A DNA stretch of 47,437 nt from Lentzea albida (GTDB taxonomy: Bacteria; Actinomycetota; Actinomycetes; Mycobacteriales; Pseudonocardiaceae). The translations under genes and the position numbers were made by a program. Position 1 is the first letter of the stretch; each line of letters begins with the position of its first letter. Where the stretch lies: positions 1 to 47,437 of the forward strand of contig NZ_FOFV01000035.1 of NCBI RefSeq assembly GCF_900111005.1, read 5' to 3'. The notes under the pieces are model-generated. The model searched no databases, had not been told where the DNA came from, and saw only the letters and a list, made by a program, of their open reading frames with translations. Shown in pieces: positions 16,579 to 24,760 of this stretch.

Positions 16579-17180
16579 CGCGTGGTGCCCGCGTTGTACG
16601 ACGACAGCCGCCACCGGTCGTTGCGGCGGGTGAACACCGTCCAGTGGCAGTTCGAGATGCCCCCGAGCTGCGACCAGTTCTCCACCGGCAGGTCGAGCAA
16701 CCGGCCGGTCAGGGCGCTGATCAGGCCACCGTGCGCGCACAGCAGGACGGTCTCGGAGAACTCCGCGTCGACCTCGTTCACGACCTGGATGGCCCGCTCG
16801 GCCACCTCGACGCGCGACTCGCCGTCGGGCGGTGTGTAGGTCGGGTCGGTGCGCCAGACGGCGACGGCACCCGGCCACTCCTGCTCCACCTCGGCGACGG
16901 TCAGGCCCTGCCACTTGCCCAGATGGGTCTCGCGCAGCCGCTCGTCGATCCGCAGCGGAACGTCCGCGGACGACGTGAACACGCCGGCGGTGTTGCGCGC
17001 GCGTTGCAGGTCGGAGGCCACGACGATCTCCGGTTCGAACCCGGCGAGCACCGGCACGGCGAACCTGGCCTGGTTCAAGCCGGTCTCGGTGAGCGCCGAG
17101 TCCAGATGACCCTGCAGACGACCTGTCGCGTTGTAGTCGGTCTCACCGTGCCGCCACAGCACGAGCCGGCTCAGGGCCAT
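16575..17180 (-). CDS. Histidine phosphatase (GpgP-like)
   Basis: A 201-residue member of the histidine phosphatase (phosphoglycerate mutase-like) family. LWRHGETDYNATGRLQGH has the catalytic RHGE, SDLQRARNTA and RETHLGKWQG follow, and CAHGGLISAL carries the second catalytic His. In M. tuberculosis the gene at this position (Rv2419c) is GpgP, glucosyl-3-phosphoglycerate phosphatase, which also accepts other phosphoglycerate-type substrates. Synteny with rsfS upstream and an SGNH gene downstream supports the same assignment, but sequence alone shows only the family. It starts at the ATG at 17180, 8 nt after rsfS. Confidence 0.92.
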   Translation of the reverse strand: MALSRLVLWRHGETDYNATGRLQGHLDSALTETGLNQARFAVPVLAGFEPEIVVASDLQRARNTAGVFTSSADVPLRIDERLRETHLGKWQGLTVAEVEQEWPGAVAVWRTDPTYTPPDGESRVEVAERAIQVVNEVDAEFSETVLLCAHGGLISALTGRLLDLPVENWSQLGGISNCHWTVFTRRNDRWRLSSYNAGTTR

Positions 17181-17188
17181 CAGCTACC

Positions 17189-17572
17189 TCATTCAGCCGT
17201 GGATTCGGCGGGGACGTCCGCTTCGAACTCGATGCGCGGGCAGTCCTTCCACAGCCGCTCCAGGCCGTAGAAGCTGCGCTCCTCGACGTGCTGCACGTGC
17301 ACCACGACGTCGACGAAGTCCAGCAGCACCCACCGGCCCTCGCGGGCCCCTTCGCGGCGCACCGGCTTCGTGCCGGCCTCCCGCAGCTTCTCCTCGATGT
17401 TGTCGACGATCGCGCCGACCTGCCGCTCGTTGGGAGCGGACGCGATCACGAACACGTCCGTGATCACGAGCTGGTCGGAGACGTCGAGCACCGTCACGTC
17501 GTGCGCCTTCTTGTCGGCCGCTGCGTTCGCCGCGACCAGCGCCAGCCGTCGTGCCTCGTCGGTGGCTGCCAC
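17189..17572 (-). CDS. rsfS: Ribosomal silencing factor RsfS
   Basis: A 127-residue RsfS/Iojap protein. VTVLDVSDQLVITDVFVIASAPNERQ is represented here by its blocks LDVSDQLVITD and FVIASAPNERQ, and VLLDFVDVVVHVQ plus YGLERLWKD complete the family. RsfS binds ribosomal protein L14 and blocks joining of the subunits when nutrients are limiting. The GTG at 17572 is chosen for AGAGGAG just upstream; the longer frame to 17611 adds 13 residues before it. In most actinobacteria rsfS follows nadD directly; here a cold-shock gene with its own terminator lies between. Confidence 0.95.
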   Translation of the reverse strand: MAATDEARRLALVAANAAADKKAHDVTVLDVSDQLVITDVFVIASAPNERQVGAIVDNIEEKLREAGTKPVRREGAREGRWVLLDFVDVVVHVQHVEERSFYGLERLWKDCPRIEFEADVPAESTAE

Positions 17573-17667
17573 GTCACTCCTCTGACTTCCGGCGGGCGTC
17601 GATACGCCCACACGAGTTACTGAGGGTACCGGCGAGCGCCAACGGGTACTTCGCGCCCACGCATGAC

Positions 17668-17699
17668 GAAGGCCACCTCAGCGCCCTGAGGTGGCCTTC
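17668..17699 (-). terminator. Hairpin terminator after the cold-shock gene
   Basis: A perfect 14-bp stem (17668-17681 with 17686-17699) around CGCC, 14 nt after the cold-shock stop in the leftward direction. It separates the cold-shock transcript from rsfS. The downstream side is not T-rich. Confidence 0.8.
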
Positions 17700-17713
17700 G
17701 CCGGTGCCGAAGC

Positions 17714-17917
17714 TTAGAGCGGGCGGACCTGCTGGGCCTGCGGCCCCTTCTGGCCCTGGCCGACCTCGAACTCGACCTTCTGGTTCTCCTCGAGCGAACG
17801 GAAACCCTTGGACTGGATCTCCGAGTAGTGCACGAAGACGTCTGCCGAGCCGTCGTCGGGCGCGATGAACCCGAAGCCCTTTTCGGCGTTGAACCACTTC
17901 ACGGTGCCTGTAGCCAA
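17714..17917 (-). CDS. Cold-shock protein (CspA family)
   Basis: A 67-residue cold-shock domain protein: GTVKWFNAEKGFGFIAPDD carries RNP1 (KGFGFI), DVFVHYSEI carries RNP2, and the tail is GQGQKGPQAQQVRPL. Such proteins bind single-stranded RNA/DNA and melt secondary structure. The start is taken as TTG at 17917 (GAAGGC upstream), since no ATG or GTG gives the right N-terminus. An 85-nt leader with an 8-bp stem precedes it and a strong terminator follows, so it behaves as a single gene placed between nadD and rsfS. Confidence 0.94.
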   Translation of the reverse strand: MATGTVKWFNAEKGFGFIAPDDGSADVFVHYSEIQSKGFRSLEENQKVEFEVGQGQKGPQAQQVRPL

Positions 17918-17937
17918 AGTCTTGCCTTCCACGAACC

Positions 17938-17961
17938 AGCAACAACCCGCTGATTGTTGCT
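17938..17961 (-). promoter_or_regulatory. Stem-loop in the cold-shock gene leader
   Basis: A perfect 8-bp AT-rich stem (AGCAACAA with TTGTTGCT) with an 8-nt loop, about 20 nt before the TTG start. Cold-shock genes often have structured 5' leaders that respond to temperature; that role here is inference. Confidence 0.5.
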
Positions 17962-18002
17962 CCCCGCGCGCTCGAATGCACGCAAAATCCACTCGAACGT
18001 GG

Positions 18003-18584
18003 TTACGACTCGGAGTACAGGCCTGTCTTCGCGATGTATTGGACGACTCCGTCGGGCACGAGGTACCAGACCGGCTGACCCGAGGCGGTGCGCGCACGAC
18101 AGCCGGTCGACGAAATGGCCATGGCCGGGACCTCGACCAACGAGACGGACCCCGGCGGCAGGTGCCGGTCGTTCAGCGTGTAGCCCGGACGGGTGACGCC
18201 GATGAAGTGGGCCAGCTCGAACGCGTCCGCGGCGCGCTTCCACGACAGGATCTGCTCCAGCGCGTCGGCGCCGGTGATGAAGAACAGGTCAGCGTCGGGG
18301 TACTGCTTCTTGAGGTCCGTGAGCGTGTCCACCGTGTACGTGGGGCCGTCGCGGTCGATGTCGACCCTGCTGACGGAGAACCGGGGGTTGGAGGCCGTGG
18401 CGATGACCGTCATCAGGTAGCGGTCCTCGGCGGCGGAGACCTCCCGCGACGCCTTCTGCCAGGGCTGACCCGTCGGCACGAAGATCACGCGGTCCAGGTC
18501 GAACCTGGCCTGCACCTCGCTGGCGGCCACGAGGTGGCCGTGGTGGATGGGATCGAACGTGCCACCCATGACGCCGATGCGCAT
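18003..18584 (-). CDS. nadD: Nicotinate-nucleotide adenylyltransferase
   Basis: A 193-residue NadD, which joins nicotinate mononucleotide and ATP to form deamido-NAD in NAD synthesis. GVMGGTFDPIHHGHL is the nucleotidyltransferase HxGH-containing motif, FITGADALEQILSWK the middle signature, and MAISSTGCRARTASGQ the ISST C-terminal motif. The ATG at 18584 is used; an adjacent TTG at 18587 would add one residue. It is the first gene of the leftward block nadD, csp, rsfS, phosphatase, SGNH, degV. Confidence 0.96.
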   Translation of the reverse strand: MRIGVMGGTFDPIHHGHLVAASEVQARFDLDRVIFVPTGQPWQKASREVSAAEDRYLMTVIATASNPRFSVSRVDIDRDGPTYTVDTLTDLKKQYPDADLFFITGADALEQILSWKRAADAFELAHFIGVTRPGYTLNDRHLPPGSVSLVEVPAMAISSTGCRARTASGQPVWYLVPDGVVQYIAKTGLYSES

Positions 18585-18766
18585 CAAAACAGCGTAGACC
18601 GGCGCCGGGCCGCTCCCGAGACCTGACGCCGGTCGTGCTGATCACACCGAACGGCCCAGGGGGAGGGCGGGCCGTGCGGGTCGCGGCTTACCCCGAAGCA
18701 AAGCCGCGCGCACTGGAGGAACGCGCGGGCCGCTCCCCCATTACGCGGTTCGCCCAAGATTTTTCT

Positions 18767-19936
18767 TCACCAGGCCACGACGAGCCTCAAAGGCCCTCTG
18801 ACCAGCGAACCCTTGCGGAACTCGACGGGTTCGGCGAGCCGCAGACCGGGCATCCTGCGCAGCAGGGTGCCCAGCGCGACCTGCAGTTCCATCCGGGCGA
18901 GCTGCGAGCCGAGGCAGAAGTGGATGCCGTGCCCGAACTGCATGTGCTGGCCGACTTCGCGCTCCAGGTCGAGTTCGGCGCCGTTGGCGTACATCGTCTC
19001 GTCACGGTTCGCCGACGACGCGACCACCAGCAGGGCGTCACCCCGCTTCACCAGCGCGTTGCCGACCTGGACGTCCTCGGTCGCGATGCGGGGGAACCCG
19101 GCGCCGCTGCCCAGCGGGATGTACCGCAACAGCTCCTCGATGGCGTTCGGCAGCTTCTCGGGGTCGTCTTGGAGGCTCTTCATGGCGTCCGGGTGCTCGA
19201 ACAGCGTGATGACGCTGTTCGCGAGCATGTTCGCCGTCGTCTCGTGGCCTGCAACCAGGAGCGTGATGCCGAACCGGACGAGTTCGTCCTCGGACAGCCT
19301 GTCGTCGTTGTCCCGTGCGGCGACGAGTGCGCCCATCAGGTCGTCCGTGGGATGCGCACGGCGCTTCGCGACGAGTTCGACGAAGTAGGCGTGCAGCTTC
19401 ATCATGCCGTGCATGGCCTCTTCGGGCGTGTGCCCGCCGATCGTGGCCAGCACCTGGTTCGACCACCCCCGGAACTCCTCGCGGTCCTCGAAGGGCACGC
19501 CGAGCAGCTCGCAGATGATCGTGATCGGGAAGGGCATGGTGAACCCCTCGACCAGGTCACCGGGGTTGTCCAGGCGATCGAGGAGTTCATCGGTGATCTG
19601 CTGGGCGCGTGGCCGCAGCTCCTCGATCCGGCGCACCGTGAACGCCTTCGACACCAGCCGGCGCATGCGCGCGTGGTCGGCGCCGTCGTGCGTGAGGATC
19701 GACCCGCCCGGGGCGATGAGGGGCTGCATCCGCGGCACGTCCTGGCCGACCGTGAGCGCACGGCTGAACCTCGGGTCGCCCAGGACGAACTTCGTCTCTT
19801 CGTACGACGTGACGAGCCAACCCTCGCCGCCGTACGGGTACGTCACCCGCGAGACGGGCTCATCGCGCCGTAGACGTTCATAGGTCGGATCGAGGGTCAG
19901 GCCGTCAGCTTCGGAGAACGGATAGGTGGGAGCCAT
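18767..19936 (-). CDS. Cytochrome P450 downstream of proA
   Basis: A 389-residue soluble bacterial P450. LLVAGHETTAN (from about residue 229) is the I-helix oxygen-activation motif, EELLR (about 267-271) the ExxR, and FGHGIHFCLGSQLAR the heme loop with C341 as thiolate ligand. Sequence style resembles the CYP105/CYP107 class that hydroxylates secondary metabolites and xenobiotics; substrate unknown. The ATG at 19936 starts APTYPFSEADG, as in relatives; upstream codons to 19996 overlap proA's end and lack support. It begins 17 nt after the proA stop, so it probably rides on the proA transcript. No ferredoxin or reductase gene is nearby. Confidence 0.93.
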   Translation of the reverse strand: MAPTYPFSEADGLTLDPTYERLRRDEPVSRVTYPYGGEGWLVTSYEETKFVLGDPRFSRALTVGQDVPRMQPLIAPGGSILTHDGADHARMRRLVSKAFTVRRIEELRPRAQQITDELLDRLDNPGDLVEGFTMPFPITIICELLGVPFEDREEFRGWSNQVLATIGGHTPEEAMHGMMKLHAYFVELVAKRRAHPTDDLMGALVAARDNDDRLSEDELVRFGITLLVAGHETTANMLANSVITLFEHPDAMKSLQDDPEKLPNAIEELLRYIPLGSGAGFPRIATEDVQVGNALVKRGDALLVVASSANRDETMYANGAELDLEREVGQHMQFGHGIHFCLGSQLARMELQVALGTLLRRMPGLRLAEPVEFRKGSLVRGPLRLVVAW

Positions 19937-19953
19937 GTCTCCGAACGTAGGAG

Positions 19954-21219
19954 CTACGCCTTCGGTCGTGTGTGCCCTTCGCCCCACACGACCCATTTAG
20001 AGGACGTGAGCTCGGTTAGGCCCATGGGACCGCGGGCGTGCAGCTTCTGCGTGGAGATGCCGATCTCCGCGCCCATGCCGAACTCCGCACCGTCCGTGAA
20101 GGCCGTGGAGGCGTTGACGAACACCGCCGCCGCGTCCACACGGGCCGTGAACCTGCGTGCCGCCGCCACGTCGTTGGTGACGATGGCCTCGCTGTGGCCG
20201 GAGCCGTACGTCGCGATGTGCTTCACCGCGTCGTCGAGGGAGTCGACGACCCTCGCCGCGATGTCGAGGCTCAGGTACTCGGTGCCCCAGTCGTCGTCGT
20301 TGGCCTGCACGACGTCCGCCTGCTGCGCGAACTGCTCGTCGCCGTGGATCGTCACGCTCTCCTGCTGCAACGCCTTGGTGATGCGCGGGACGAACTCGTC
20401 CGCGACGTCCTTGTGCACCAGGAGGGACTCCGCCGCGTTGCACACGCTCGTGCGGCGCGTCTTGGCGTTGAGGACGATCGCCTCGGCCATGTCGAGGTCG
20501 GCGTTCGCGTCCACGTAGACGTGGCAGTTGCCGACGCCGGTCTCGATCGTGGGAACGGTGGCCTGCTCGACGACGGCGTTGATGAGACCGGAGCCGCCGC
20601 GCGGAATGACCAGGTCGACGAGGCCGCGGGCGGTGATGAGGTGGGTGACGGACGCACGGTCGTGGCACGGCAGGAGCTGCACGCAGTCGGCCGGCAGGTT
20701 CACGCTTTCGAGTGCGTCGCGCAGGACCTCGACCAGCTTGGTGTTGGAGTTCTCGGCGGTCGAGGACCCCCGCAGCAGCGCGGCGTTGCCGGACTTCAGC
20801 GCGAGACCGGCCGCGTCGACCGTCACGTTCGGACGGCCCTCGTAGACCATGCCGACGACGCCCATCGGGACGCGGACCTGCTTGAGCTCGAGCCCGTTCG
20901 GCAGGATGCCGCCGGTGATCACCTGGCCCACCGGGTCGCCCAGTCCCGCAACGGTTTCCAGGCCCACGGCGACGCCTTCGACGCGGTCCTCGTTCAGCTT
21001 GAGGCGGTCGAGGATGTTGTCCGGCAGACCTGCTGCCCTGCCGGCGTCGAGGTCCTTCTGGTTGGCCTCGATGATCTCTGGCGCGCGCTTGCGGAGGGCG
21101 GCGGCCATCTCGCGGAGCGCGGTGTCCTTGCGCTCGCGGGTGGCGAGGACGAGTTCGTCGGCGGCGACGCGGGCGCGGCGAGCTGCTGCGTGTACCTGGT
21201 CGCGCAGGTCATCAGTCAC
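19954..21219 (-). CDS. proA: Gamma-glutamyl phosphate reductase
   Basis: A 421-residue aldehyde-dehydrogenase-fold enzyme that reduces glutamyl 5-phosphate with NADPH, second step of proline synthesis. Seen: KQVRVPMGVVGMVYEGRPNV, GNAALLRGSS, GLINAVVEQATVP, and the catalytic Cys at about residue 260 in RRTSVCNAAES. The GTG at 21219 is used to begin TDDLRDQVHAAAR; the frame extends 10 codons further upstream without a better signal. proB lies 7.5 kb away behind obg, a separation also found in M. tuberculosis. Confidence 0.96.
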   Translation of the reverse strand: MTDDLRDQVHAAARRARVAADELVLATRERKDTALREMAAALRKRAPEIIEANQKDLDAGRAAGLPDNILDRLKLNEDRVEGVAVGLETVAGLGDPVGQVITGGILPNGLELKQVRVPMGVVGMVYEGRPNVTVDAAGLALKSGNAALLRGSSTAENSNTKLVEVLRDALESVNLPADCVQLLPCHDRASVTHLITARGLVDLVIPRGGSGLINAVVEQATVPTIETGVGNCHVYVDANADLDMAEAIVLNAKTRRTSVCNAAESLLVHKDVADEFVPRITKALQQESVTIHGDEQFAQQADVVQANDDDWGTEYLSLDIAARVVDSLDDAVKHIATYGSGHSEAIVTNDVAAARRFTARVDAAAVFVNASTAFTDGAEFGMGAEIGISTQKLHARGPMGLTELTSSKWVVWGEGHTRPKA

Positions 21220-21240
21220 GCCACACAGCTTACGACCTGC

Positions 21241-21256
21241 GACAATCACAATTGTC
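21241..21256. promoter_or_regulatory. Inverted repeat upstream of proA
   Basis: GACAATCACAATTGTC has perfect 6-bp arms with a 4-bp spacer, 22 bp before the proA GTG. Its AT content stands out from the surroundings, so it may be an operator or overlap the proA promoter. Confidence 0.4.
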
Positions 21257-21264
21257 AGACCTCC

Positions 21265-21446
21265 CTGGCAGGCTTGCTGCCACGACCACGACCGACTTCG
21301 CGAGTTCGCGTTGGTCGTCCGGCCGCCGGTTCAGGTCAACCGCCGAAGGCGATTCGGCCCGAACCGGCGGCCGGACGACCGACTTCCCGGCGAACTCGCC
21401 GCCGCTGCGGAGCAGCGGCCAACAGACACAGGCTGGCAGGCTTGCT
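21265..21446. repeat. Hairpin-rich repeat element between proA and the RecQ-like gene
   Basis: Nested and serial hairpins fill this gap. A perfect 20-bp inverted repeat (21313-21332 with 21361-21380) encloses a 6-bp stem (21342-21347/21353-21358). Flanking these, GCGAGTTCGC (about 21300-21309) is complementary to GCGAACTCGC (about 21390-21399). Another 8-bp stem lies at 21401-21408/21412-21419. The 14-bp direct repeat CTGGCAGGCTTGCT brackets the whole (21265-21278 and 21433-21446). Confidence 0.8.
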
Positions 21447-21450
21447 CCCC

Positions 21451-23535
21451 ATGGACGACATCGCGTTGCGTGAACTGGCCGAGGAACGGCTCCGGGCACT
21501 GGCGGGCCCGCAGGCCGTCCTGCGTGAGGACCAGTGGACCGCGATCCACACGCTCGTGGCCCAGCGCCGCCGGGCTCTCGTCGTCCAGCGCACGGGCTGG
21601 GGCAAGTCGGCCGTGTACTTCATCGCGACGGCGTTGCTGCGCCAGCTCGGTGAGGGGCCGACGGTCATCGTGTCGCCGTTGCTCGCGTTGATGCGCAACC
21701 AGATCGACGCGGCGGCACGGGCCGGGGTGCACGCGGTGACGATCAACTCGGCCAACCCCGGCGAGTGGGACGCCGTGCAGGAGCAGGTCGCGGCGGGTGA
21801 GGTCGACGTGCTCCTGGTGAGTCCGGAGCGGCTGAACAACCCCGACTTCCGCAATTCGGTGCTGCCTTCGCTGACGGCGTCGGCGGGCATGCTCGTCGTC
21901 GACGAGGCGCACTGCATCTCGGACTGGGGGCACGACTTCCGGCCCGACTACCGGAGGCTGCGCACGTTGCTGACGGAGCTGCCGCCGGGTGTGCCGGTGC
22001 TGGCCACGACGGCGACGGCCAACGACAGGGTGGTCCACGACGTCACCGAGCAGCTGGGGCTCGGGGCCGACGAGGGCACGCTGGTGCTGCGCGGGCCGCT
22101 GGACCGCGACAGCCTGCGGTTGTCGGTCGCACTGCTGCCGACCGCGGAGTCGCGGCTCGGGTGGCTTGCCGAGCAGCTCGAACGCCTGCCGGGGTCCGGG
22201 ATCATCTACACGCTCACGGTCGCGGCGGCGGACGACATCGCGGCGTTCCTCGCCTCGCGCGGCTTCGCGGTGGCCGCGTACTCGGGCAAGACCGAGCCCG
22301 CCGAGCGGGAGCGGGCCGAGGAAGACCTGCTCAACAACAAGGTCAAGGCTTTGGTCGCCACCTCCGCGCTGGGCATGGGGTTCGACAAGCCGGACCTGGG
22401 GTTCGTCGTGCACGTCGGCGCGCCGTCCTCGCCGATCGCGTACTACCAGCAGATCGGCCGTGCGGGCCGTGGTGTCGAACGCGCCGAGGTGGTGCTGCTG
22501 CCGGGTCACGAGGACCGGGACATCTGGGCGTACTTCGCGTCGCTGGCGTTCCCGCCCGAGGTGGTGGTGCGGCAGGTGCTGTCCGCGCTCGACGGCGCCG
22601 GCAGGGCTCTGTCGACGGCGGCGCTGGAGCCGATGGTCGAGCTGTCGCGCGGCCGGCTCGAGGTGGTGTTGAAGGTGCTGGACGTCGACGGCGCGGTCCG
22701 GCGGGTGAAGGGCGGCTGGGAGTCGACGGGCCGGCCGTGGGAGTACGACGGCGAGCGGTACGCGCGCATCGCGGAGGCGCGCAGGGCCGAGCAGCAGGTG
22801 ATGATCGAGTACCTGCGCACCGACGTGTGCCGGATGAAGTTCCTCCAGGACCAGCTCGACGACCCGACGTCGCACGAATGCGGCCGTTGCGACAACTGCA
22901 CCGGCGAGCGGCTGTCGGTCGAGGTGTCGGAGACCGCGGCGAGTGCGGCTCGCGAGCGGTTGCTGCGGCCCGGCCTGGACGTGGCGCCGCGCAAGATGTG
23001 GCCGACGGGCATGAACGCGATCGGCGTCCCGCTGTCCGGCAAGATCCCCGCGACCGAGGTGGCCGCCACGGGCAGGGCGCTCGGCCGCCTCACCGACATC
23101 GGCTGGGGCAACCGCCTGCGCGACCTGCTCGCCGACGGCGCCGACCGCGAGATCCCGGACGACGTGTTCGCGGCGTGCGTGAAGGTGCTGACGGCGTGGG
23201 GCTGGGATGAGCGCCCGGTCGGCGTGGTGACGGTCGGGTCGCGCCGGCGTCCTCAACTGGTCGGCAGCTTCGGTCAGAAGATCGCATCGATCGGGCGGCT
23301 GCCGTTCCTCGGCACCGTGTGGCTCGGCGAGTCGACGCACAAGGCCAACTCGGCGCAGCGTCTCGCCGGTCTGGTGCGGGCGGGCGAGACGCCGGACATG
23401 TCCGGTGTGGACGGTCCGGTTCTGCTGGTGGACGATCACATCGACACCGGGTGGACGATGACGGTGGCGGCTCGGATGCTCAGGAAGGAGGGCGTGCCGG
23501 CCGTGCTGCCGTTCGCGCTGGCGGTGACGAACTGA
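21451..23535 (+). CDS. RecQ-like ATP-dependent DNA helicase with phosphoribosyltransferase-like C-terminus
   Basis: A 694-residue SF2 helicase. Walker A is RTGWGKS (residues 47-53), DEAH lies in LVVDEAHCISDWGHDFRPDYR near 150, TTATAND is motif III, and QQIGRAGRG is motif VI. A RecQ-type zinc site follows (CRMKF, then ECGRCDNC, about 460-487). The last 200 residues are not the usual RQC/HRDC: VLLVDDHIDTGWT (about 658-670) is the PRPP-binding loop of phosphoribosyltransferases. Helicases of this fused kind occur in actinobacteria but their role is not established to my knowledge; repair of stalled forks or defence are guesses. The ATG at 21451 begins the conserved N-terminus; the frame upstream to 20038 is antisense shadow of proA. 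Confidence 0.88.
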   Translation: MDDIALRELAEERLRALAGPQAVLREDQWTAIHTLVAQRRRALVVQRTGWGKSAVYFIATALLRQLGEGPTVIVSPLLALMRNQIDAAARAGVHAVTINSANPGEWDAVQEQVAAGEVDVLLVSPERLNNPDFRNSVLPSLTASAGMLVVDEAHCISDWGHDFRPDYRRLRTLLTELPPGVPVLATTATANDRVVHDVTEQLGLGADEGTLVLRGPLDRDSLRLSVALLPTAESRLGWLAEQLERLPGSGIIYTLTVAAADDIAAFLASRGFAVAAYSGKTEPAERERAEEDLLNNKVKALVATSALGMGFDKPDLGFVVHVGAPSSPIAYYQQIGRAGRGVERAEVVLLPGHEDRDIWAYFASLAFPPEVVVRQVLSALDGAGRALSTAALEPMVELSRGRLEVVLKVLDVDGAVRRVKGGWESTGRPWEYDGERYARIAEARRAEQQVMIEYLRTDVCRMKFLQDQLDDPTSHECGRCDNCTGERLSVEVSETAASAARERLLRPGLDVAPRKMWPTGMNAIGVPLSGKIPATEVAATGRALGRLTDIGWGNRLRDLLADGADREIPDDVFAACVKVLTAWGWDERPVGVVTVGSRRRPQLVGSFGQKIASIGRLPFLGTVWLGESTHKANSAQRLAGLVRAGETPDMSGVDGPVLLVDDHIDTGWTMTVAARMLRKEGVPAVLPFALAVTN

Positions 23536-23575
23536 CGGTGCCGGACCGGCCGGGCCGTGTGGCACTGTCAGCGGC

Positions 23576-24760
23576 ATGACTCCGGAGGTCGTGCGGTACC
23601 GGCAGGCTGATCTGCTGATCGGGCTGTACCGGCGGTTCGGGCCGGTCGTGCGGATGGGGCCGTACACCTACCTGCTCGGGCCCGAGGCGAACCGGTTCCT
23701 CTTCGCCCACTCCGAGTTGTTCGAGGTGGAGCGGGCCTTCCAGTCGCTGGTGCCGGTGGACGGGCCCACGTCGTTGATCGTGAGCGACGGTGAGGACCAC
23801 AGGCGGCGGCGCCGGTTCGTGCAGCCCGCGTTGGCTCATCGGCAGATCGCGGGTTACGTGCCGGTCATGCGGGCCAACGCCGAGGCGGCGGTGGACTCGT
23901 GGCGGGCCGGTGAGGTGGTGGACGCCTACCAGGAGTTCCGGCGGGCCATTCGGCGCAGCACGATCCACGCGTTGTTCGGTGAGGAGCTGGCGAAGGAGTC
24001 GGAGTTCTTCGGTGCGCACCTGCAGGTGCTGATCAACCTGATCGACCGCAACCCCGCGGTGGTCACGTTGCTCAGGACGTTGAGGGCGCCTGCCTGGCGC
24101 AACGCCATGAGGGCGCGCAGGACCGTGGACGCGAAGGTCTACCGGGCGATCGAGGAGACGCGGCAGGGCGGGGAGGCCGGCGCTGTGCTCGCCTCGCTCG
24201 TGCACTCGGACGAGCTGAGCGACCTCGAGGTGCGCGACCAGGTCGTCACGCTGATCGCGGCCGGGTACGAGACGACCAGCGGCGCGATGGCGTGGGCGGT
24301 GTTCAACCTGTTGCGGCACAACGGGGTCTGGGAGCGGGCGCAGCAGGACGACGGTTACCTGGCCGACGTCGTCAACGAGACGCTGCGGCTCTACCCACCC
24401 GCGGTCGTCTCGGCCCGGGTGGCGGCGGAGGAGTTCGAGTTCGCCGGGAAGAAGATCAAGCAGGGCACGTTCCTGCTGTACAGCCCGTACGTCACGCATC
24501 GACTGGCCGAGGTGTTCCCGGACCCGCTGAGGTTCGACCCCGACCGGTGGGAGGCGAAGCCGGCGCCGCACGAGTTCCTGCCGTTCGGTGGCGGGCCGCA
24601 CCGGTGCGTCGGTGCCGGGCTGGCCACGACCGAGTTGACGGTGATGCTGAAGGTGTTGTTGGAGAAGGAGAAACCGGAGCTTCTGCCTCAGCGCCTCACG
24701 CCGACCGGGCTCGCCGCCATGCGGCCGAAGAAGGGGCTCAGAATCCGAGCAGCAGGGTGA
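23576..24760 (+). CDS. Cytochrome P450
   Basis: A 394-residue P450 different in type from the one beside proA. IAAGYETTSGAM (from about 229) is the I-helix motif, NETLRLYPPA carries ExxR (268-271) and FLPFGGGPHRCVGAGLA has the heme ligand C344. The ETLRLYPP and GGGPHRCVGAGLA wording resembles the CYP102/CYP4-like or CYP110 branch that oxidises fatty acids or terpenoids; this is inference. The ATG at 23576 starts 40 nt after the helicase stop on the same strand, so co-transcription is possible. It has no signal or membrane segment, and no redox partner gene is adjacent. Confidence 0.92.
   Translation: MTPEVVRYRQADLLIGLYRRFGPVVRMGPYTYLLGPEANRFLFAHSELFEVERAFQSLVPVDGPTSLIVSDGEDHRRRRRFVQPALAHRQIAGYVPVMRANAEAAVDSWRAGEVVDAYQEFRRAIRRSTIHALFGEELAKESEFFGAHLQVLINLIDRNPAVVTLLRTLRAPAWRNAMRARRTVDAKVYRAIEETRQGGEAGAVLASLVHSDELSDLEVRDQVVTLIAAGYETTSGAMAWAVFNLLRHNGVWERAQQDDGYLADVVNETLRLYPPAVVSARVAAEEFEFAGKKIKQGTFLLYSPYVTHRLAEVFPDPLRFDPDRWEAKPAPHEFLPFGGGPHRCVGAGLATTELTVMLKVLLEKEKPELLPQRLTPTGLAAMRPKKGLRIRAAG

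Noticed and set aside
18635..19873. 412-residue plus-strand frame opposite the P450
   Set aside because: Antisense shadow; the minus strand has all P450 motifs.
20038..21450. Upstream extension of the RecQ-like frame to a 1165-residue protein
   Set aside because: It runs antisense through proA and the hairpin element, and the translation is low-complexity. The helicase homology begins at the ATG at 21451.
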